Origin: Heracleum sosnowskyi
Taxonomy: Eukaryota; Streptophyta; Magnoliopsida; Apiales; Apiaceae
DNA length: 64,000 nucleotides
Assembly: GCA_030848705.1 (NCBI GenBank)
Contig: CM061244.1
Coordinates: 47,905,190 to 47,969,189, forward strand
Direction of reading: 5' to 3'
The stretch's first letter is position 1. Every line of letters begins with the position of its first letter. A program made the translations under genes and the position numbers. Of this stretch, positions 58,001 through 64,000 are shown piece by piece. Below the pieces are notes generated by a model. That model did not search any database. It was not told the origin of the DNA and saw only the letters and a list, made by a program, of their open reading frames with translations.

Positions 58001-59039
58001 TTCCGTTTCATTAATATTTTTCATCATGGGAATTGGAAAGGCCTACACGGCAATGAAATAGGTGCCGGGGTAGTGCCAAAATTATCAAGGCTTACCCGGT
58101 GACGAAATAGGCCCGAGGTAGTGATCTCTTGAGTGCTAAGGCTTACCCGGTGACGAAATAGGCCCGAGGTAGTGATCTCTTAGCACAGTGGCCCGTATGC
58201 GGTCAGGGTGATAACCGAACAGGAAGTCGTCCTTCTACTAGTAGAAAAGAAAAGTTACGATACAACGGCTGATCACCGTGTATCGGGTGTTCCAGTACAT
58301 TCCCTTCCCTCCAATTGGAGTTGAGCTGCACATTGTAATAAAAGCCTAGGCGCTGAGTTACTGATAATGTGACAGTAATAAGTAATGATGTTCCTCATAC
58401 AGTAGTAGCACTGTATGGTATGTTTTGACGAAAAGAGAAATAAATATATCATTCTGTATACCAATGAAGTTTTAAAGGTTTTCCTTTATGATATAAGCTT
58501 ACTTATATGCTTATGCTGTATTGTATTATTGCTGGGCCGAGTGCTCACTCTTGCTTTTTCTCTCTATACATATATATATCACAACACAACAGCTAGAGTA
58601 GATGACCAGGATTCGTCGTACCGCTCGGAAGCGCGTCAGAGCTATACAGTCCGCCAGTAGCATAGTTGTTATAGTTGATCAGGTAGGAGTACTGAGTTGG
58701 TTCGGAGTGTAACTCTTGTTGCTCCGGCTTAATTATAAGTATCACTTATGTATATTAATGAACAAGAACAAACTTTTGCGCTACCTTATGGTTTCACATA
58801 GAAATCATACTGGTAGTAGGTTGCAGTATTTTACTTTTGGGTTGTAATAACTTTAATTTGTGGATCATATGACTACTGTATTGTAAGTTCGTTTCTGAGA
58901 CATAACTGGCGTGAGTATATTGATGGTGGGGTCACCATGTGTGATGATTTATTGTTTTATAGTTCAAGTATTAAGTGTTTGTACGGAACAAGGGATCGTG
59001 ACAACCCAGATCTCCGACCCCGGGTCTGGGGGTGTTACA
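55077..59039 (+). repeat. Element E 3' LTR
   Basis: This 3963-bp copy is nearly identical to the 5' LTR. It ends gggggtgttaca at 59039 and is followed by the AAAAC duplication. The shared tandem repeat is at about 58050-58190. Confidence 0.96.
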
Positions 59040-59044
59040 AAAAC

Positions 59045-59461
59045 CTTCTTAGTGCCTAGACAAGCTTAATCATACCTGGACTTCCTAATGAGGGTAACTC
59101 ATTAAAATGTAGAATCAGGCCTTCATTATGTAATCTTCTATAAATATTTAGAGCACACAACTTTTAGACAATATCTCGTTTAACCTTCATGTCACCTCCA
59201 AATTGGCGCTCCAACATGCTCCTGTATGATATTCTGGCGCGCTTACTTTCATCTTTCACAGACGCCCCTGCTCCTTCCATGTCCTATCTTGGCGCTCCAA
59301 CTTGGCGCTCCAAATTGGCGCTCCAAGTTGGTCCCACTTGGTACTTTAGATACTACCCATTTATCATGAGTTCATAATATTTTTATCATCAAGCTCTTCT
59401 AGCCGTTGAGTATCTTTGGATAGTCAACCCCTATTTTCCTGTATAAATTTATGATATAACA
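59045..59461 (-). repeat. Element C 5' LTR, outer part (U3) with palindrome cluster
   Basis: Sequence of C resumes after element E and ends ...gatataaca at 59461, giving the LTR start TGTTATATCA on the minus strand. TGTTA here pairs with TAACA at the other end. This U3 segment holds four exact TTGGCGCTCCAA copies (59203, 59289, 59302 and 59315) and a related TGGCGCGC at 59235. Three of the copies are spaced 13 bp apart. Confidence 0.75.
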
Positions 59462-59697
59462 GGTACAAAGTGTAACTCCACAGTTCCATTCATAACATGC
59501 TCTCTAATAAAGTGATACCTGATATCAATGTGCTTCGTTCTCAAGTGCTGAACATGGTTGTTGGAGATTGCTATGGCACTTGTATTATCATACAAAATGG
59601 GAATTTTGTCTAATGCAAAGCCATTGTCCTTCAATTGATTCCTTATCCATAAGATCTGAGCACAGCAACTTCCAGCAGCAATATATTCAGCTTCTGC
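59462..59697 (-). pseudogene. Ty1/copia RNase H fragment (SIRE-like)
   Basis: The minus-strand frame encodes AEAEYIAAGSCCAQILWIRN, then YDNTSAIAISNN and TKHIDIRYHFIREHV, up to ELHFVP. This is the C-terminal RNase H of a copia polyprotein of the SIRE/Maximus kind. The catalytic-region Cys of the usual CDNTSA is Tyr here. The fragment is cut on the left by the end of element C's LTR and on the right by the start of element F, so both inserted into this older copia element. The rest of it is not in view. Confidence 0.85.
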
Positions 59698-62600
59698 TGT
59701 AATATCCGTGAATTTTATTAATTGATTAAATGATATATTTAATCTAAAATATTTATTTTGGAATATTGGAATATTATTATATGATATTTAGTGTGTAATT
59801 ATGTGCTAAATGGTGAGTCGGAAGCCCCTTTCAAAAATTTCGTCATTTGGAATTTTCTTCAAATTTGAGCCGTTTTGATAATTCAAGAGCCCGTTGAAAT
59901 TTCGTACATTCATTTTTAATTCTTCGTCTTTCGTATTCGAATCGTTATCGAAAGGGTTATGGGATTCTATTTAACCCTACCTATTTGATTCTGCAAATCA
60001 ATTTCAATTTTTGATCCGAAAAAGGAAAAATCGTTCCGAACCCTAATTGCTTAAGGGGACGGATTTATCGTTCTATATCAATATTGAAGTTGTTATAGCC
60101 CTAGTATTCTTGAGCATTAGTTATATAATGATATATATCAATTTGGATAATCATCAACCTTTTTAACCCCTTACTTTTCGTAAAACGTGTTTTTGACCTA
60201 ATTAGGGTTTTTAAACGATCTAACGAATCAATATCGATCCAAAAATGTTATTTGGGGTATTATTTTTCCAAAAATATAAAATGACCAATCAGACTTCATA
60301 ACCCTAGCAATTCTTCAGAAATTACTCAAGAAATCCGAAATTCCCAAATAATTATTTTGTGTTCTTGATCTTCAATCAATTCGTTCTAAGGGTTATTGAA
60401 GTCCAAATCTGAAGTTCTTATACTCAAATCAAAGCCCCAAAAATCTAGTTTCAGAATCTTCCAACCTCATCATCATCTGGTAAGTATTCGATTTTATATT
60501 GATTTTACAAGTTTCGAATTAAAATTAGGGTTCTTGATTCGATTTGGGGATTTTCATTCTGTTGATTCTCCGTTCAATTGGTTGCTTCTAACATGTTCCT
60601 AGGGTTCTAATTAGCAAGAATCCATGCTTTAATTTCATGTTTATGTTCGATTTAGTCGGGTTTGATTTTCGGGTTTTGACCCGATTTCTTCTTTCAATTC
60701 GTACGTTCTTGATATTGATCTGACATTGTTTTTGGTAAAGGGCTTTTATTGTATGAGTTATAAGCTTCATTTTGGTATATTAATCTTTGAGTTTCATGTA
60801 GGATTTAAGTAGATCGGGTTTCCGGCCGAGGTCGTCGCCGGCGAGTTCTTTGAATGAATTCTGGGCACGATTCCGGCATGGGACAGATGTGTGTGTATGT
60901 GGGTTGTGTTTGTCTTGCAAAAGCGAACAAAAGCCCTATAGTTTGGTTTGGTTTTGATCGGAAACGGCGAAGTCCGGCCACCGGACGCCGGCCGGATTCT
61001 GGAAAACCCAGATTCCGGCGGGTTGTTCTTGGTGACCCGGATTCGTTCTTCCCGACCCGTTTACCCGATTTTTCGACCCGGTTTCAATCTTCAAAACCCT
61101 AATTCAATTTCAGAAAACTGTTTTTGAATTTTATTTTTAAATTTAATTCGAAAATAGTTTAAAAACTTTAAAAATTCATATTTTTATTTTAAAAATATAT
61201 TTTTATATCAGAAAAATTCTGATAAATTATATTTATTATTTTAAATCCGAAAATTGATTAAACTTAATTATTTTAATTATTTTTAATTAATAATTAATTT
61301 ACTAATTAATTGGTTAATTCTTTTAATCAATTGATTCTTAAAAATTAATTATTAATTAGATTTAATTAATTAAAAATTCAGTTTAATTATTTTCAAGCCT
61401 ATTTATTTATTTAAAAATAGTTTGAGTATTTAAAGAGTGTCAATTAATTTTATTAATTGATTTATTTTCATTTAAATGTTTATATTGGATTTAAAAATCC
61501 GATTTTTGATTTAAAAATTAGTAATGACTTATTAAAAATTCAAATGAGTTCCGTATGATGTTTTAAAAATGTTTATAAGTGCTATATGGTTCATATTAAT
61601 TGTGTGTCGTGTTTTATAGTCTGTATATGCCCGTGCTAGGGCAAATATCTGAGTTTTAAATATCGTAAATTATACCGGACGTCCGATACGTAACCGGTTA
61701 CTTGTTTAAATGTGATTATTGATTGAATAAGTGTCGAGAGTAGAACGAGCATAGTTAGACTTATTGTGATGAGTTGTTTAAATTATAGAATCGAATTTCC
61801 GGAGCAAGGGAAAGGGGAAAGTAGAGTGAGCAGAGTCGATCCGACAGCAGCTTAGACCAGGCAAGTATCTGTGCCTTTACTTGTGATAAAAATTATTATT
61901 GTCTTGATTACTTGAATACCGTTATCCCCAGAACAATTCAAATTATCCATCTTTTAACCGCATTGGGACAACTGATTCCATTTCCTTAGAAATTCTTGAT
62001 TCTTTGATTTGATCTGCATCGGAAACCCTTATTTCCAATTTACTTGATTATTGTTTACCACCTATTGTTGCTATTTATCATCCTTTGATTATCATTGACA
62101 ACCTTTGATTGTTTGATTTCCATCTTGAAACTACTCCATGATCCTTTCTCGATCTTCGTTGATACTGAACAGTTGAAGCTCTTTTGCAATTACTATACAT
62201 TCGGTTTATCTTATTGAGCATGTTATTGTTTATACCCTATTATAGAATTGGCATGTGTTTTTAAAAATGGACCAGTAATTGGTCGAAGTAACTTAAGGCC
62301 CAGATTGGCCTGGGATCCAGTAGAGGACTATGACATGAGCTAGTCCGGGGTTGATGCGTGGCTGGCCAGCAGCACAACCTTTGATTTGAATAAAATGTAT
62401 AAGCCAAATTCTAATTCTTTACTTCAATCATTATTGATACAAAGCATGTGTTAGCTAAATATTGTTGATTCTGATATCTTAAATTCATATCCTTACAACC
62501 GTGATAGAAATGATTCGTTGATGTTTGCTGAGCAATTTTGGCTCACTCTTGCTTGTTGTTTTCTAACCCTATTCCAGTGAAGCGAGAGTATGAGTTGGCA

Positions 62601-62910
62601 TAGCGTGACCGATAGTTCACCAGCAGTCAGGAGAGCCCCTCGAGTCACTGTTATTGGCAGGGTAGTTGTTGTTTTGCTTTTCTAGATTTAATGTCTAGAT
62701 TTGAACTTTAGTTGTGATGTAATAACTCTGATAAAACTGGTTTGTAATAATAAAAGATTGTAGTAGCTTGTGTTCATTGCCATAATCTGGATGCGGTCTT
62801 GGTCAAGGGGTAATTGTGTCTTTATATATATATATTATGCATGTGTTAAATAGTGTTCCGTTGGTCGGATGACTCCTCAAATCTGTACCCCGGGTTTGGA
62901 GGGCGTCACA
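59698..62910 (+). repeat. Element F 5' LTR
   Basis: A 3213-bp LTR is bounded by TG (59698) and CA (62910). The first ten bases match those of B and E, but the rest differs. The interior is strongly AT-rich, except for a GC-rich island at about 60820-61080 that contains a run of CCGG-type motifs and an 82-codon ORF. That ORF has no recognised domain. Confidence 0.85.
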
Positions 62911-62912
62911 GT

Positions 62913-62924
62913 TGGTATCAGAGC
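62913..62924 (+). other. Element F primer binding site
   Basis: tggtatcagagc starts two bases after the LTR end and matches the 3' end of initiator Met tRNA exactly over 12 bases. Confidence 0.9.
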
Positions 62925-63052
62925 AACAGGTTATGGCATTTGAAACAAGTTAGGACTTAGGGTCCAGGATAACATAGAGAGTTAGGAAGTCACGTAAGGA
63001 TATTAGGAGGTCAACTAGGGATATTACGCGTAGTAATTAAATGTGGTTATAA

Positions 63053-63604
63053 TTGCAGCCCCCTAGTTCTAGTTCAGACTCAGACCCTTCCGAGGATACG
63101 ATATCAGAGATACCTACACCCGTTGAGAGAGCAGGACCGTCTCGGCCAGTGCGATATCAGCCTAGGCATCAGGGCCCAGTAGTCAGGAGAGATCAGATAC
63201 CTTGTCCTATTCCACTCCGGCAAGTAGCCCCAGCACCAGCGTCTCAGGCATCAGTTTGTGGGCCTTTGTATCAGTTATGTGAGCCACCAGTTCCACACCA
63301 TGTGTATCAGAGGGTGAGAAGAGAGAAGGATTTCCTTTATGGACAGGTTATGGAGATGGGTAGGATTCGTTCGATCGAGGCAGCCGCTGTCAGAGAGAGA
63401 GACAGACTTAGAGATCAGATGAGAGACATTCAGATGAGGTTTAGGGTTACGAGGACTTTGGTTGAGACTCGATTGCATGGATTAGCTTCTAGTCGAGAGG
63501 GAGAGACAGTAGCAGGGATGAGACAGATTTTGGATTATGCGATGAGTGAGATTGCAGAGGTTTCAGGACCCCCGTTATGGCCGGCAGGAGCAGGTGATCT
63601 GTGA
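63053..63604 (+). CDS. Element F pre-gag ORF, function unknown
   Basis: An uninterrupted frame of about 183 codons has no ATG near its beginning; an upstream in-frame ATG (63041) is cut off by TAA. It opens with ttg at 63053, and a splice-acceptor-like ttataattgcag ends at 63057. The protein is Ser/Asp- and Pro-rich at first (SSSSDSDPSEDTISEIPTP), then Arg-rich and probably helical (AAAVRERDRLRDQMRDIQMR). The layout resembles ORF0 of B and E, though sequence similarity is weak by eye. Confidence 0.55.
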   Translation: MQPPSSSSDSDPSEDTISEIPTPVERAGPSRPVRYQPRHQGPVVRRDQIPCPIPLRQVAPAPASQASVCGPLYQLCEPPVPHHVYQRVRREKDFLYGQVMEMGRIRSIEAAAVRERDRLRDQMRDIQMRFRVTRTLVETRLHGLASSREGETVAGMRQILDYAMSEIAEVSGPPLWPAGAGDL

Positions 63605-64000
63605 GCAGGTATCGGTAGTAGACAGATGTGACATGGATGTATGGTTCTAGATAGTTAGTATATAGATGCATATAGTAGAATCAGCAGTGCACCGGGCTTA
63701 TAGGAACGCCTCGGGTTGTTGTTGCATTTTTGTTGTTGTATTGCTGGTCGGCAGTTATGGTTCAGCCATGATATACTTTCTTTTGAAGCGTTCTACGCTT
63801 GTACTAACTCTATCTATATATATATGATAAACCTCTTTTATAGAACTGTATTTATTCCCCTGTCATTCATTTCCAGCATCATAACTGTTATTCTACTTAT
63901 TGCAACGAGTGTATCCATACACCGTTGAGAAGATCTGTAAACCTTCGAGATATCAATTGTGATCCTTCCTTCTCTTATATGAACTGTTTGATTAAGCCAA
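63605..64000 (+). other. Spacer after element F pre-gag ORF
   Basis: Nothing coding is evident. By analogy with E, whose gag begins about 520 bp after ORF0, gag of F should begin just beyond the window. Confidence 0.5.

Larger units (their letters stand above)
44891..59039 (+). mobile_element. Element E: full-length Ty3/gypsy chromovirus (Tekay-like)
   Basis: A 14.1-kb element has LTRs at 44891-48852 and 55077-59039, both starting TGTAATATCCC and ending GGGTGTTACA. It is flanked by a perfect AAAAC duplication (44886-44890, 59040-59044). Internal parts are primer site, leader ORF, ORF0, gag, protease, RT, RNase H, integrase with chromodomain, and polypurine tract. It is the same family as B but on the opposite strand. 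Obvious lesions are one TAG in ORF0, one +1 frameshift in gag and one TAG after RT. It inserted into the 5' LTR of element C. Confidence 0.97.
37520..59461 (-). mobile_element. Element C: Ty3/gypsy Tat-type retrotransposon, minus strand
   Basis: Minus-strand order is 5' LTR (59461 to 44208, split by element E), primer site, gag, protease, RT, two RNase H domains and integrase. The LTR begins TGTTA and ends TAACA and is about 1100 bp once E is removed. The coding region holds several stops and frameshifts. No 3' LTR in the expected orientation is visible left of the integrase; instead an antisense ORF and an oppositely oriented LTR end (element D) are found. C had inserted into a copia element, whose fragment flanks it at 59462. 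Confidence 0.85.
59698..64000 (+). mobile_element. Element F: LTR retrotransposon, plus strand, continues past window
   Basis: LTR start TGTAATATCCGTG, LTR end GGGCGTCACA and an initiator-Met primer site are present, followed by an ORF upstream of the expected gag. The layout (long LTR, pre-gag ORF) parallels B and E, suggesting a related Ty3/gypsy chromovirus, but gag-pol lies outside the window. The five bases before the LTR (59693-59697, tctgc) are the predicted target duplication. Confidence 0.8.

Noticed and set aside
60854..61102. An 82-codon ORF in F's LTR as a gene
   Set aside because: Composition-driven (GC island), inside an LTR, with no domain. Kept only as a compositional observation.
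62913..62924. Sequence matching a tRNA 3' end
   Set aside because: Only 12-18 bases match, always next to an LTR end. These are primer binding sites, not tRNA genes; the same holds for 7416-7427, 27874-27891, 34219-34236, 44187-44204 and 48857-48869.
1..64000. A new defence, toxin or biosynthetic system
   Set aside because: All substantial coding sequence is explained by retrotransposon proteins, a captured transporter fragment or unidentified accessory ORFs. Nothing supports an operon-like or enzymatic system.

Overview
This window looks like repeat-rich nuclear DNA from a flowering plant, probably a eudicot. It is AT-rich and almost entirely nested transposable elements. I found no intact host gene, tRNA, rRNA, CRISPR array or prokaryotic system. 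The only host-gene signal is a fragment of a TauE/SafE-type transporter gene carried inside a DNA transposon.

Layout from left to right. Element A is a Ty3/gypsy retrotransposon of the Tat type on the minus strand. It enters at base 1 in its integrase and reaches its 5' LTR at about 27894. It is split twice. A complete Ty1/copia element (694-8532, minus, TSD GCGAG) sits in the integrase core, and a complete Tekay-like chromovirus, element B (8661-23518, minus, TSD CATGT), sits in the integrase zinc-binding region. B's left LTR itself carries an 898-bp hAT-like transposon (12076-12973, TSD GTCATCAT), and B's right LTR preserves the matching empty site. Beyond A's LTR lies a CACTA transposon (28385-33301, TSD TCT) holding the captured exons.

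From 33.7 to 37 kb there is a plus-strand LTR end with a Tat-type primer binding site (element D), several tandem arrays and a spliced coiled-coil ORF. From 37.5 to 44.2 kb a second Tat element, C, runs on the minus strand. Its 5' LTR is split by element E (44891-59039, plus, TSD AAAAC), a full-length relative of B with 4-kb LTRs. C had inserted into a Ty1/copia element, of which a 236-bp RNase H fragment remains (59462-59697). That fragment is cut on its other side by element F (59698 to beyond the window, plus), which has a 3.2-kb LTR and an ORF upstream of where gag should lie.

All gag-pol reading frames seen are broken by nonsense codons, frameshifts, active-site changes or deletions, though E has only a few lesions and the copia LTRs are nearly identical. 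The less expected signals are: a palindrome, TTGGCGCGCCAA or TTGGCGCTCCAA, scattered through C and D in several reading frames; the transporter exons inside the CACTA element; a pre-gag ORF shared by B and E (with a similar one in F) that starts without ATG just after a splice-acceptor-like AG; loss of the protease in A; and loss of the primer site in B.
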